In this document: piece by piece, positions 46,347 through 57,457 of the stretch
Layout of the letters: every line of letters starts with the position of its first letter
Position numbering within the stretch: the first letter of the stretch is position 1
Assembly (NCBI RefSeq): GCF_030272615.1
Contig: NC_081414.1
Location: forward strand, 820,441,896 to 820,505,895
DNA: 64,000 nt
Direction of reading: 5' to 3'
DNA from: Cryptomeria japonica
Lineage: Eukaryota; Streptophyta; Pinopsida; Cupressales; Cupressaceae
Notes under the pieces: generated by a model
The model's input: the letters and a program-made list of their open reading frames with translations, nothing else
Told to the model about the DNA's origin: nothing
Databases searched by the model: none
Made by a program: the position numbers and the translations under genes

Positions 46347-47426
46347 CATACAGGACTGTGTCCTATCTTTAAGGGGTAGCGTGGCCCCAAGACAAGTCCA
46401 GCGCCATCCTCCACGCTACACCAAAAAGGCCTCACGCCACAAAATATAAATTGGCACCAAAAAGGATTGAGGCCGACCTTGGTCAAAAGATCCATATAAA
46501 TAAAGTTAAAGTGCAAACACAATTTAACATCCATGAAATCAGCAAATTAGCTCTGCAACAAGAAGTGTGAAATCACTAAAGCAGGTTGTGTGAACTTATC
46601 GAAGGACTGTAAGGCTGTGCGAACTTATCCAAGGACTGTGCGAACTTGTCCAAGGATTGGGTGAACTTATTCAAGAGGATATAGGGCATTTTGGTGCAGT
46701 CTTGAAACATGCAAAAGGGCAGATCTGATATATAAAGATCAGATTCAGAAAAGCAAGCTAAGTATTGTATTTGTGCAATAAGAGTGAATACATAATCTGA
46801 CCTGTGGGTCTTTAATGCTGGGTTTTTCCTCCTTGGAGGTTTTCCCAAGGTATTTGTGTTTGTCTCTTGTTTACTTGTTTCATTTCTGAGTTTATTGAAT
46901 TATGGCTTACTAAAATATTACAAATCTGATTAACAAACTAGGGCATAATTAAAAGACATAAATCTGATTACTGATCTAGGGCACAAAATTAACACCAAGA
47001 TCCTATCATGTCCATGGCTTTGTAGAATGTTTGTTTTTACTTTTTACCCTCTAAAGGTCTCCACCAAGGGGATACCCTATCTATTATTTACTATGGTTGA
47101 GAATTTGGATACATATATTGTCTTGTGTAAGCATTGAGGCACTTTAAAGGGGTTGAGAGCTTCCTCTATAGGATAACCATGATGCACCAACAATATGTGC
47201 ATGTCAACATGCTTTTCTCTACACCGTTGGTTTGAGAAGTAAGAATAACCAAGTCTTAACAGATTATTTACATGCCTCAAGTCCAAGTGTGCATAGAGAG
47301 AAATCTAGGATCTTCAACTTCAATATTAGGAGGTTGGAGCAAGACTTCCTATGTAGATTTCTCTCCTTTAAAAAAAGAAAAACCCCAAACTCCTAGCTCG
47401 ATTTTCGTCTTTCTTGAGCAAAGAAC

Positions 47427-47666
47427 AAGTAATATTTATAGAATTCCAATGTGGATAGATCAGATAGATCCAGTAGGGCTCTAGAAGGTTGGAGAGGCCA
47501 TTGGTTGTCCTTAGTTAGGAGGTTGCTTCTCTTAAAATTTATTTTCCAAGCCCTCCCAATCTATTTTTTTCTTTGTTGCTGGACCCCAAAGCATTATAGC
47601 CAAAATCAACTGAAAATGAGAAGTTTTCTTTGGAAAGGTACATGGGACAATTTCCAATCTGCTTCT
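47427..47666 (+). pseudogene. LINE reverse-transcriptase C-terminal (thumb) remnant
   Basis: The plus strand encodes LEGWRGHWLSLVRRLLLLKF, then QALPIYFFLCCWTPK and MRSFLWKGTW. This is the familiar LxxWKGxxLSxxGRxxLIKSVLxxxPxY...FLWxG sequence after the catalytic core of plant LINE reverse transcriptases. No YxDD core is present nearby. It may belong to the same LINE as 40861-42835, with the middle deleted. It is cut at 47667 by the next LTR start. Confidence 0.7.
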
Positions 47667-48345
47667 TGTTATGACCCCGAATTTTAGTAGTAAGCCCTAA
47701 TACTTATTAAAATTTTAATAAATGAAATTATTGAATATTTTAATGTCATTTTGGGCTGAGCTACGACAAGTTTATGAGTTTGCTTAATTAATAAATAAAT
47801 AATTTCAGTAATAAGTCAGCTCTAAAGCTGATGGCAGTTTACTCTTAACTGACCCATTGCTTTTGTATATATATATTGTTTATTGTAGGTGTTGGAGGGA
47901 GGGAAGAGTTTATGGCGAATTGCATTAATCAAATGCAAACAATGCTTAGCCACCAACCTGAGTATTGAAGAGCTGGTAGGACGTAGCCCTTACCAGATTT
48001 CATATTCCGTTTCCATTGTATAATTCAATTATCTTGCAATAATCTGCTAGGAGCAGCCCAAGAGAGTTGAAAAGTTCAGGTGCAGATCATAGCTGAAGGA
48101 TAAACAATCACTTTGCTTCTGTCTTCGACAGAGAAAAGCTCAGTTACAGCACTCAAGGAGGGAGCCATATATCTTTTAGACCTGGACATTCATACTGGTT
48201 GAAGGCCCGATTCTGGAGCAGCTCGAGTACAGACATATCCAGGGAAGAAGCATGGTCATTAAGGAATATAATCTATATGTTCCCAGCCATACCTGTGCCT
48301 CTAAACATAATCAAATTGAATTATACTGTTAGGGCATGGGAGACC
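47667..48345 (+). mobile_element. LTR 5' part, TGTTATGACCCCG type
   Basis: It starts TGTTATGACCCCGAATTTT, typical of plant LTR beginnings, directly after the LINE fragment. A TATA-like TTGTATATATATATTG is near 47865. It is interrupted at 48346 by LTR d, and no 3' end or TSD can be set. Confidence 0.5.
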
Positions 48346-48645
48346 TGTTGTGAGGTATTCACACATCGCCCCATTGCAAATGGGGACCCCACTTTTTTCC
48401 GCTTTCTAGGATAGTGTTAGACTCCTTTTGCTATTAACCTTTGCATTGGAGAGGTATAGTTGGTCAAGAAGCCAGTAGTCAGGTGAATAGCCCTTTTGTG
48501 AGGGGTAAAATGAAGTGGTGAATGAATGGAGGAGCCCTTTATATCAAGCCTAGTCAACATTACAGTGTTTCCTTCATCATCCAGATGATTTGAGTGTACT
48601 TCAATAAGAGGTGAGACCTGGGAACAAAATTCGACTAAGTATGCT

Positions 48646-50480
48646 AAAATTTCCTTTGCTCCAGTCTAGGAGCGAATTTTGCTTCCATTGCTCCCCTTTA
48701 GGAACGAAATCACTCTCTAGGCTTTCCAAATCACCTAAAGCTACCTCTAATCATCATGTGACACCTTAGTTTGAGCAAAGGATTCAATCCTTGATAAGGA
48801 ACTTTGAATAAGGTTAAGTGTGGAGGTCATTTCCATTGCTCCTCATTAGAAGCGAAAACCACTTCATTTGCCCTCATCTTGGAGCGAAATCACATTCAAG
48901 GTAGGCATTGAGGTTCTTTGGTGCATAGAGACTGAAACCCAAGGCATGAAGTGATAAGACCAAGTTAGAGGATGAATTTGAAGATCATTTCATTTGCTCC
49001 TCTCTAGGAGCGAAGAACACTTCCATTGCTCTCCTTTGAGAGCGAATTTCCCTTCCATTGCCTTGGGGTGAGAGCGAAATCCTATCCAAAACAAGTATTG
49101 AGGTCTTTTGATGAATGAAAATTAAACTTAAGGTGTGAGCTAATAAGACTAGGCTAAAGGATGCATTTTTGAAGTCACTTCCTTTGCTCCTATTTTGGAG
49201 CGATTTTCACTTCCATTGCTCCCATTTAAGAGTGAAATTTGCTTCCTTTGCTTTCCCATGAGAGCGAATTCACTTCTAGAGCCTCACTTAAGCATGATTC
49301 GATGTATTTAAGTTGATGGAATGAGAGTAAATGGGTAAAAAGGAGCTAAGCTACAAATAGAAGTCTATTTCCTTTGCTCCTCATTGGGAGCGAAATTTTG
49401 TTCCATTGCTCCTAATTGGGATCGAAATTTTGTTCCATTGCTCCTCATTGGGAGCGAAATTGTATTCCTTTGCTTAAGTTTGAGAGCGAAACTGATCTCA
49501 AAGCCTTCCTTAAGGTTGATTTGATGCACTTGAAGTGATGAAGGGCGAAATTGGATTAAGTGAGAGAGGACTCCCTTTGCTCCCTGACAAGCGCGAAATT
49601 TAAGTGGGAGAGAATTTCACTTCCATTGCCATGGTTTAGGAGCGAAATTCCTCCTAAAGCCTTCTTTGAGGTCAATTTGATATGTTTTCATGTGTGGGTG
49701 GCTAAAGACTAAAGGTTTGAATCAATGGAATGAAGGTAAGTGAATGAGATTAAGCTAAGAATCTAAATTGCAATGACTTCCTTTGCTCCTTGATTGGAGC
49801 GAAATTCACTTACATTGCTCCTCATTGGGAGTGAATTTCACTTCTATTGCTCCAATCCCAGAGCGACATCATCTTCAAGACATTTGGTGGAAGAAATTTG
49901 ACAAAGCTTGCATATGGAGAGATGAGTTGATGAATGGAGGGTAAAACAATTTGGCTAAGTATCATAAAATTTCCTTTGCTCCTTTCTAGGAGAGAATTCT
50001 TGTTCCTTTGCTCCTCATTGAGAGAAAAATGCTCTTCCTTTGCTCATGAATAGGAGTGAAGCTCATCCCAAGGTTCCTCTTGAGGTTATTTTGACCTATT
50101 TTCACCTATGGGTGATTAAAACCTTGAGTTTGAGTCATTGAAATGGAGATAATGAATGAAGTTTTTGACTAAGTAATCACTTCCTTTGCCACTTTGGAGG
50201 AGGGAATTTCCCTTTTGCTCATTGAAAAAGATGCATATGCCAAAATTTGCTAAGTGTTGGAAAATTTCCTTTGCTCCCTGAGAGGAGTGAAATCACCTGC
50301 CATTGCTCCTTCATGAGAGCGAATTCATTTCCAAGGCACTAATTGAGGGTAATTTGATGGTTTTTGCACAAGGAGACTAAAAAATTTAAGGAATGAATGA
50401 GGTACAAGAGATCAATTGATGAAGAGGTGATGGAATTGCTCCTACTTCCATTGCCTACCCTTAGGAGCGACCTCCTCTTA
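48646..50480. repeat. Palindrome clusters TTTGCTCC...GGAGCGAAAT (LTR d)
   Basis: Some 25 copies of a 24-bp motif, with arms GCTCC/GGAGC extended by TTT/AAA around a loop of about 5 bp, occur in clusters of one to four. Clusters start near 48646, 48830, 48984, 49177, 49366, 49570, 49777, 49970, 50185, 50266 and 50430, mostly 150-215 bp apart. Spacers are diverged but share words such as TTGATG and GAATGAATG. Confidence 0.9.
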
Positions 50481-50722
50481 TCAAACCTGCAAATCACATA
50501 AAATCAGAGATTATATCAAATTAGGAGGTTATATAGAAGGTATATATCATGTGTGTTTGATGCTAATTTCTTTGTTTTGCGGGAGGTGAAGAAAGAAATC
50601 AAAAGAACCAGGTTGGAGGAAGATTGGAACAAGTATCTCAGCGAGAAAATTTCAACATCAAGGTCAAGATACAAGGAAGATGTCTTCAAGAGGACTTCGT
50701 AGGCAAACACAATGGTATCAAG

Positions 50723-50727
50723 GAAGG
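50723..50727. repeat. Target-site duplication GAAGG (left, element C)
   Basis: Repeated exactly at 63187-63191. Confidence 0.95.
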
Positions 50728-51496
50728 TGTAATATCCCAAATAGGATATGCACTATAATTCTAAAAATAATTTCCTGAATTCTGCCCTAATTAAATGCAA
50801 ACATATATATGGAACAAATCTGAATCAAGATCATTCAGTCTGCTGCTACAAATCAGAAATTCTGAACCTGCAATTACAATCAAATAGATAGGCCAAACAT
50901 GTCCAAATACAACTCAGAAATCTGCCATTACACATCAAACCTATCAATAGGTTTCTACATACCAGAATGACATAGAATGATGCTTAAAACCCTTTTGGCG
51001 ATATTACAACCTGCGAAGATATAACTCTGAAACTCTATGAATCTATCCAAACTGAACAATGAAGCGCAACTGTGAATTCTGAGATGAATTCACCAAGTGG
51101 GCTGATCTAGGTTTTCATCCTAACAGCCAAAACCACCAAGGTTTCTGTCCTAGGGTTTGAGAACAAAATCTGCAGAGAGAAAATTATAAAAAGTTTGTCA
51201 TGAATGCCCTCCTTTTTGCATCGATCCTCCTTTTATAATTGTTTGCCAGCCTTAGATACATTGCATCTAGACACTTCCATACTTAGGCGATTATAATAAA
51301 GTTTACATTAATTATTAAATATCACCCCATGAAGACATCGCCTAGTCATTAAATGTTAAGTCTTAAATGGCCCCCTTTTAATGACTTAATGAACAATTAT
51401 AATTATTCCCTTTTAATTATTTATTAACTCTAGCCAAGGGAATTAAGAAGCTAGAGTTTGACTGCCAATTCCCTGTCAAAATGATGGGACATTGCA
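50728..51496 (-). repeat. LTR of element C (3' LTR in element sense)
   Basis: TGTAATATCCC...CATTGCA, matching 62405-63186 with few differences by eye. Confidence 0.95.
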
Positions 51497-51777
51497 GTCC
51501 TCCCTTCCCGGAATTGCTGGTCCTCCAGCAATTGCAAGTTAGGATGTTGTAAATCTCTTCTCCTTCCCATGTAGCATCCTCCAAGGGCAAATTCTTCCAT
51601 TTGATCAAGTATTCAAGCACCACTTTGTTTCTCAACTTCCTCTCTCACCAATCTACAATGCCTTCTGGAACCAAGACCAATTTTCCTTCTTCATCTAGAG
51701 GTGGCAATTCAGGAGAAGCAACTATATGCTGACCCAAAACCTATTTAAGACAGGAGACATGAAACACATTGTGTATT
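51417..51777 (-). pseudogene. Element C integrase tail and chromodomain
   Basis: The minus strand encodes LGQHIVASPELPPLDEEGKL, then a TGA, then KLRNKVVLEYLIKWKNLPLEDATWEGEE. The YLIKWKxLPxxxATWE stretch is the core of a chromodomain, the module that lets chromovirus integrase recognise marked histones and choose target chromatin. A TGA just before the domain (where VDW-ER is read) and a shift after WEGEEI break it. The end of the frame overlaps the polypurine tract and the first bases of the LTR. Confidence 0.88.
51497..51511 (-). promoter_or_regulatory. Polypurine tract of element C
   Basis: The minus strand reads GGGAAGGGAGGAC directly before the LTR. Confidence 0.85.
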
Positions 51778-51905
51778 TTGCTGCCCTCAGGTAACTCCAA
51801 TTCATATGCAACCTCTCCTATTCTCTTCAAAATCTTGTAGGGCCCATAAAAACGTGGTTTCAGCTTTTCTGCCCCACTCATCTTCACCGTGGTCTGTCTA
51901 TATGA

Positions 51906-52080
51906 TTAAAAACCTAGAAACACTAAGTCTCCCACTTCAAAAGACCGCTCAACTCGATGCCTATCAGCATATATCTTTTGTTGATTCTGAGCATGTTGTA
52001 TGTTTTCTCTAAGTGCTTTGAGAATGTCTTGGTAACTCTGCATAGTCTCCTTAGCCCATGGAACCTTGTTGTCATCGATG
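51906..52080 (-). pseudogene. Element C integrase C-terminal linker
   Basis: The frame reads NKVPWAKETMQSYQDILKAL, then AQNQQKIYADRHRVERSFEV and GDLVFLGF. This is the stretch between the integrase core and chromodomain in chromoviruses (AQ-xMKxYAD--R-ERxFxVGDxVFL). It was contiguous with the core (52849-54095) before the 752-bp insertion at 52089-52840. Confidence 0.85.
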
Positions 52081-52377
52081 TAAATGATGTTCGATTTACA
52101 TTCAATATGCAAGTTATATTCTACTTTATTATTTTGTTTTCTCTATTACTGAATTATTATATAAATCTGATTGTCTTCTTTTATGTGGCAGGAGAGTAGG
52201 AGCATTTATAAATTTCAATGTCCATTCTCACATATTTCATTTGACATATATAGTGGGCTGGGTACAGTCAAGCAATGCCTTGACCGACCATGTCTTTTGG
52301 ACATAGCCGATCAAGACATCACTTGATCATGCCCCCTCACTATAATGGCGTTTTATTTTACCAACCGGTGCATATTC

Positions 52378-52550
52378 AAACACCCGATAATTATCGGTGC
52401 ATGCCAAACGGTACATGGTTATATTAACACTATCTTAACACCCGATATAATCAATGTATGTCAAACGATGCATGGTTATATTATCGCTATCCTTAACACC
52501 CGATATAATCAGTGTGAGTTTAATATATCACCCGATATTTAATCGGTGCA
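52378..52550. repeat. Palindrome array CACCCGATAATTATCGGTG
   Basis: Units start near 52380, 52439, 52497 and 52529. The first and last keep the full palindrome; the middle two have one decayed arm. Spacers share GCATG-CAAACG-TGCATGGTTATATTA. Confidence 0.85.
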
Positions 52551-52745
52551 AACATAGACTAATATCAATGTCAATCGATAGTCTAACCGATAATCATTAA
52601 GTCGTATTTGCAAAGGTTAATTCGACTTGTCAATCGGTGAATACGAATGGATTATCAAATTTGGAATCTATGATAATGAACAATTAATATAAAAGGAATG
52701 TTTATCAATTGAATGCTTGAGTTTATTTATTTTAATAATCGATAT

Positions 52746-52797
52746 GATAAATGATTTGAATGAGAGACTTCATTTATCTCTCATTCAATCATTTATC
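52746..52797. repeat. 52-bp hairpin with 21-bp arms
   Basis: The left arm GATAAATGATTTGAATGAGAGA and the right arm TCTCTCATTCAATCATTTATC pair fully except for one extra T, around a 9-base loop. Confidence 0.93.
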
Positions 52798-52848
52798 TTA
52801 CCGAAGCTATCTATACATTAACAATCGAATGCTAAATCCATAAATGAT

Positions 52849-54095
52849 AAAGCTTCATAGCCATACAAAGTTCTGCAGGGTGACATGCCAATGGACATGT
52901 GATAGGTGGTATTGTAGCAATACTCACCAAGATAGAGCCACCTCACCCAAGCATGTTGCTGCCCTGAAACATAGTTTCACAAATAGCCTTCAATCCACTT
53001 GTTAACTATTTCCGTTTGATGATGGTAGCTGGTGTTGGGTATCAAATCAATTCCTACCAATCTAAACAATTCTTTCCAAAACATACTCATAAATTTACTA
53101 TCTCTATTACTTACAATGGTTTTGGGCAACCCGTGCAATCTGAAGATCTCCTTGAAGAATAATTTTACAATCTGCAATGTTGTGGAATCTGTAGGAACAG
53201 CAAAGAAGTGTGCATACTTAGTGAGCCGATCAACTAATACAAAAATACAATCTCTCCCCTGCACACGTGGTAGCCCTGTGATAAAATCCATTGATATCCC
53301 TTCCCATTTTTGCTCAGGAATCGGCAAAGGTTGCAGAAGACTTGCAGGAAATGTGTGTTCTAACTTGTTCTGCTGGCAAGTCAGACATTCTCTAACATGT
53401 TGGAGCACAACATCCTTCAATCCTTTCCAGGTAAACCTCTCGTGAATTTGACGATAGGTTTTGAAGAAACCTATATGCCTTGTCGAAGGTGAATCATGTA
53501 GTGCCACCAATATTTTCTTCTTCAATTTGGAACCAGGTACAAGATAGATTATGTTTTTAAAATAGATAATGTCATCTATCACTGCATATCTATCATCCTG
53601 CACCTTACCATCAATAAGATAACAAGCAAAAGAATCCTTTGAATACTCAACCAATAACTGTGTCTTCCAGTCGACTGCAATCTTTGTGAGGGAACAAAGG
53701 GTAGGTTTCGTAGAGAGAGCATCTGCAACAACATTTTTCTTTGCTTTTACATACTCCACATCAAAATCATAGGCTTGAATCTTGCTTACCCATTTTTGTT
53801 GCCGCTCATTCAAATCCTTTTGCTCCAAATACTTGAGACTGTTATGATCTGTACACACTATGAAACGAGTCCCAACCAAGTACTGCCTAAACTTAGCTAG
53901 CACATGCATGATTGCTAGCATCCTTATCATATGTGGAATAAAGTCTCTCATAGTCCCTCTATTTTCTACTCTCATAAGCGATCGGATGATGATTCTGCAT
54001 TAACACTGCACCAATTCCCGGTCCCAATGCATCACACTCCAATACAAATGGTTGCATGAAGTCCGGTAATGCCAACACTAGACACGAACTCATAG
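52849..54095 (-). pseudogene. Element C RNase H (second half) and integrase core
   Basis: Reading down from 54095: the RNase H end (CTDHNSLKYLEQKDLNERQQ, then NVVADALS), then the integrase HHCC zinc finger (LHDSPSTRHIGFFKTY...CLTCQQNK). The catalytic core follows: WEGISMDFITGLP with the first Asp, IVSNRDSKF with the second Asp, and the Glu in HHQTEIVNKW. In the last motif four codons are missing compared with the usual PQTDGQTE, probably slippage between the two QT repeats. A stop follows EGYL, and the frame then continues to YGYEALSF at the 52841 insertion. RNase H is split from its first half by LTR e. Confidence 0.92.
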
Positions 54096-54100
54096 CATCC
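54096..54100. repeat. Target-site duplication CATCC (left, solo LTR e)
   Basis: Repeated exactly at 58860-58864. Removing LTR e and one copy restores contiguity of the RNase H coding region. Confidence 0.97.
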
Positions 54101-54542
54101 TGTTGTGACGTTTTCACACATCGCCCCATTGCAAATGGGGACCCATGTTTTTTGCTCGTTTTGTTCGTTTTCGCTTTGCTTTTTTAGGATTTTGTTAGTT
54201 TGTTAGTTGTCTGGATTTAGGGTCAAGCCCTAGGGTTTTAATTACCGTCTTTTCAGGCCAGAATCCAGTCAATTTTGAGAGCTTTTTGAGCTTCCTTTCA
54301 TAGGATGCAAATTTTGAATGCAATGAATTCGCCAGAATGGTCTAATTTTCAATTGGAATGTTGATGCAGAGCTTAAATTTGTCTAAGTGTTGAAGATGAA
54401 ATGCGAATTTTTGGCCAATTGAATATTTTGACCAAATTTTGACTTTTTTGATTTTTGATCCTAGGCATCTCTAATGATTTGTTTTCGCCTTGTGAAGTGT
54501 TAGAATGTGTAAAATCATGTTATTTTGGCCTGTAGGAGCAAA

Positions 54543-56585
54543 ATCGCTCCTGTCTCTCAGTGAAGGACGGGAGCTCGTTTTCAAATATTTTACTATTCCT
54601 GCAGGGTCAAGATGAATTACGAATTGGAAGTGATGGAGAAAGGCGAGATCTTTCCATTGAATATAAATTGAAGATTTTCATGAGCACAGAAATGCCTCCA
54701 GGGGAAAAATCGCTCCTGTCCCTCAGTGAAGGACCGGAGCTACAAATCCAATTTTGCTTTGTCCTTGCAAGATTTTAACGTCTTGACGATGTGAAAAGGT
54801 CCAAAGAGGTGCATTTTATCAAATGAATATAACTCGAAGCGCTGTCGGGGAGATCAATAGGGTGGCAAGTCCGGCTTGAGTGAGGTCCTGATCCTGAAAT
54901 TTGGCTAAGTCTGGAATGTCCTGACCCTGAAATTTGACTAAGTCTGGAAACTGAAAAAACCTCCAAAAACTAGATTTTGCAATATAACTCCTGGAGGTCT
55001 GAAACCACTCTCAAACATCCTGAAAGTATATATGGAATATAACTTAAAGTATAAGAACACTTATACTTAAATGTTATATTCCATAAAAGTTATCCTGATA
55101 GAGAGTGCGAAAAGTCAAATTTCGCCCCCGTCCTTCACTAAGGATCCAGAGCGAATTTCGCTCCTGTCCCTCACTGGAGGACCAAGGCGATGCGCTCCTG
55201 TCCCTCACCAAGGGACCAGAGCGAAATTCTTCATAAGGTACGATCTGGGCAAAGATCAAGCAAATTTTATGTTCGAAGGAATGAAAGGAGGCATTGCGAA
55301 TCCGTTGAATATAATTTTCGAAGATGACAAAGTGAGATGGAGCCTACAAGAGCAAGATCGCTCCTCTCCCTCTCCAAGGGACCAGGGCGATATGATAAGT
55401 ATGATGCCGTTCCTCCAAGTTCAGGACCTTCCAAGACAATGAACAAGGAGGCAAAGGACGTTTCAAGGCATTTTCAATCGAACGCAAGCATCAAGGTCGT
55501 TGCATTGAAGGGATTTGCACTCTAAGACCCAGGATCGCTCCTGTCCCTCAGGAAGGGACCAGAGCGATATTTCCATTAAGGCATCGATTTCAAAAGACAA
55601 GCAAGTGTTAAGCTACCAAGAGGATCGAAAGGACGTCATTACACGCATTGAAGATAATTGCAAGTTGATAAAAACAAGAACAAGCTCACAATGTTGAACT
55701 TCGCTCCTGTCCCTCAGGAAGGGACCAGAGCGATATTGAGTGTATTGATCAATTCATGCAAAATTACGTTGAGTCAAAGTTTTTTCAAGGTCACACGAGG
55801 TTCAAGACATCTTTTTAAAGTGATATTCAAGGGTTTTTAACGTCCAAATGTTATTAATCAAGCTAAGGAGTCTATATCGCTCCTGTCCTTTGGACAAGGA
55901 CCAAGGCGATTATTGCAAAAACACTCATACTCCTTCAAAGGCAAGTCAAGGCGAGGATGGACGAGGTAAAAAGACATTATTTCGAAGACGATAAACGATG
56001 AACCATGGTCAAATGTTACCAACTTGAGCTCAAAACGGAGAAAAGACATGGATCGCTCCTGTCCCTCTCCAAGGGACAAGGGCGATGATCCTTATAACAT
56101 CCAAACACCTCATGAAAGCAAGTGGGACGTGCGTGGAATGGACAAGCAATGATATTATTCGCCTTACAATGCAAGTTCGAAGGTCAAAGATACAAGATGA
56201 ACGTGAAGACATGGAGATCGCTCCTGTCCCTCTCCAAGGGACAAGGGCGATGTTAGGCAAAACACATGATATTCTTTGAAAATCACGTTAAGACAAGGAC
56301 GCACAAGGTTTTAAATGGCATTTGGAAGATGATACAAGGAAAGGATCGTATCAAAATGGAGAATTTCAAGCGAAAACCTTAGGATCGCTCCTATCCCTCT
56401 CCAAGGGACCAGGGCGATAATGGTCATGAGATGCACTTGTTCGCACAAGAAAGAAATTCAAGCTTGAAGGACCCAACAAACATCGCAAAATCAACGTGGA
56501 GATGAGGACCTTGGACGTAAAAATTGCAAGGATCATGACCAAGGTAATGGATCGCTCCTGTCCCTCAGTCAGGGACCAGGGCGAT
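54543..56585. repeat. Palindrome array of LTR e, about 170-bp spacing
   Basis: Units start near 54544, 54709, 55121, 55155, 55189, 55360, 55534, 55702, 55878, 56052, 56218, 56385 and 56551. From 55360 on the steps are 166-176 bp. The motif ATCGCTCCTGTCCCT-loop-AGGGACCAGGGCGAT is the reverse complement of that at 37172-39106. Confidence 0.93.
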
Positions 56586-56901
56586 GAGGTACGTATCTTT
56601 CATCTTCAAAATTTGGCGCTCAAACACATTTTTTGAATTTATTTAAATGCTAGAAAAAATCGATATTTAATTAAAAGCATTTAAATAGCGCATGGTATGT
56701 ATTTATTAATTATTTTTGCCTTTGTAAAAAATCGAAATTTATTAATTAAAAATAAAGGCATTTAATAATTAATTATTAATTTAATAAAAATCAAAAGGGA
56801 GCGCTTGGTATTTTAGAAGTCGGCCTTGTTATTTATTAAAAAATCGTTTAATTTGCTTTATTTTCACAAAGTCGGCCTTAAGGTAAGTATGAGGTGAGCG
56901 C

Positions 56902-56907
56902 TATAAA
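56902..56907 (+). promoter_or_regulatory. TATA box of the U3 unit in LTR e
   Basis: GCGCTATAAAGGGAGGGTGA, 317 bp after the palindrome array. It is equivalent to 36854-36860 in LTR D. Confidence 0.65.
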
Positions 56908-57242
56908 GGGAGGGTGAGAATCTTCATTTTCACATCACCATTTTATCATTCAAATGCGATCAAAGGGAGAAGTGCGAGTGTGTTCAAAGTGCGATTTGGA
57001 GTTTACAAAGCAAGGTGGTGCGAACTTGAAGTTTCCATTTGAGTGAAGTTGCCTAGGACGTCAAGGACATATCAAAGATGGCGAAATTGCTAACTTGAAG
57101 AGGAGATCACGTCCAAGACTTGAAGGGTGGCGAAGTTGATAAGAGGAACGTTCTTTTGAAGATCACATCAAGACTATCGAATTTCAAATTTTGCCTAGGC
57201 GAATTCCTTTATTTTGCATTTTAGAGTTAAGCTCTCAAAGAG

Positions 57243-57450
57243 GTATGGCGATATGGATTTATTGTTTTGATTTTGAACGTTGATCATCATTGCCTTAATT
57301 TTTTTGAATTTTGAAATTTTGTTTTTCCTTAGCTCAGTCGTTTTTAGGAAATGATTAATAAAGGACTTATCATTAAGTTTCCTAAAATTTGCTCTCTAAT
57401 TTATGTTATGTATTGCAAAATCATGTTACTAACTTTGAAATGTTGTGTAG
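57243..57450 (+). other. Predicted leader intron in LTR e
   Basis: The donor is AAGAG/GTATGGCG. The acceptor is TTGTGTAG/GC, with a branch-like TTACTAAC about 20 bp upstream. It is 208 bp; LTR D has the same borders around 203 bp. Confidence 0.55.
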
Positions 57451-57457
57451 GCATCAA

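Larger units (their letters stand above)
46036..47426. other. Mixed repeat DNA between LTR b and the LINE remnant
   Basis: No gene is recognised. The stretch holds a (GA)15 microsatellite (46233-46262) and a 34-bp hairpin (46313-46346). Near 46820 there is a CTTGGAGGTTTTCCCAAGG palindrome in a context that faintly recalls Copia LTR R regions. Small minus-strand frames here show no motif. Confidence 0.45.
52089..52840. mobile_element. 752-bp insertion with 8-bp duplication TAAATGAT, hAT-like candidate
   Basis: It lies inside the integrase frame and is flanked by TAAATGAT at 52081-52088 and 52841-52848. An 8-bp duplication is typical of hAT transposons. The ends are only loosely inverted (GTTCGATTTACATTC against TGGATTTAGCATTC). 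It encodes nothing. It holds a CACCCGATA-xx-ATCGGTG palindrome array and a 52-bp hairpin. Confidence 0.6.

Noticed and set aside
50516-50740. Minus-strand frame at the border of element C
   Set aside because: It spans the insertion junction at 50728 and so cannot be an ancestral gene.
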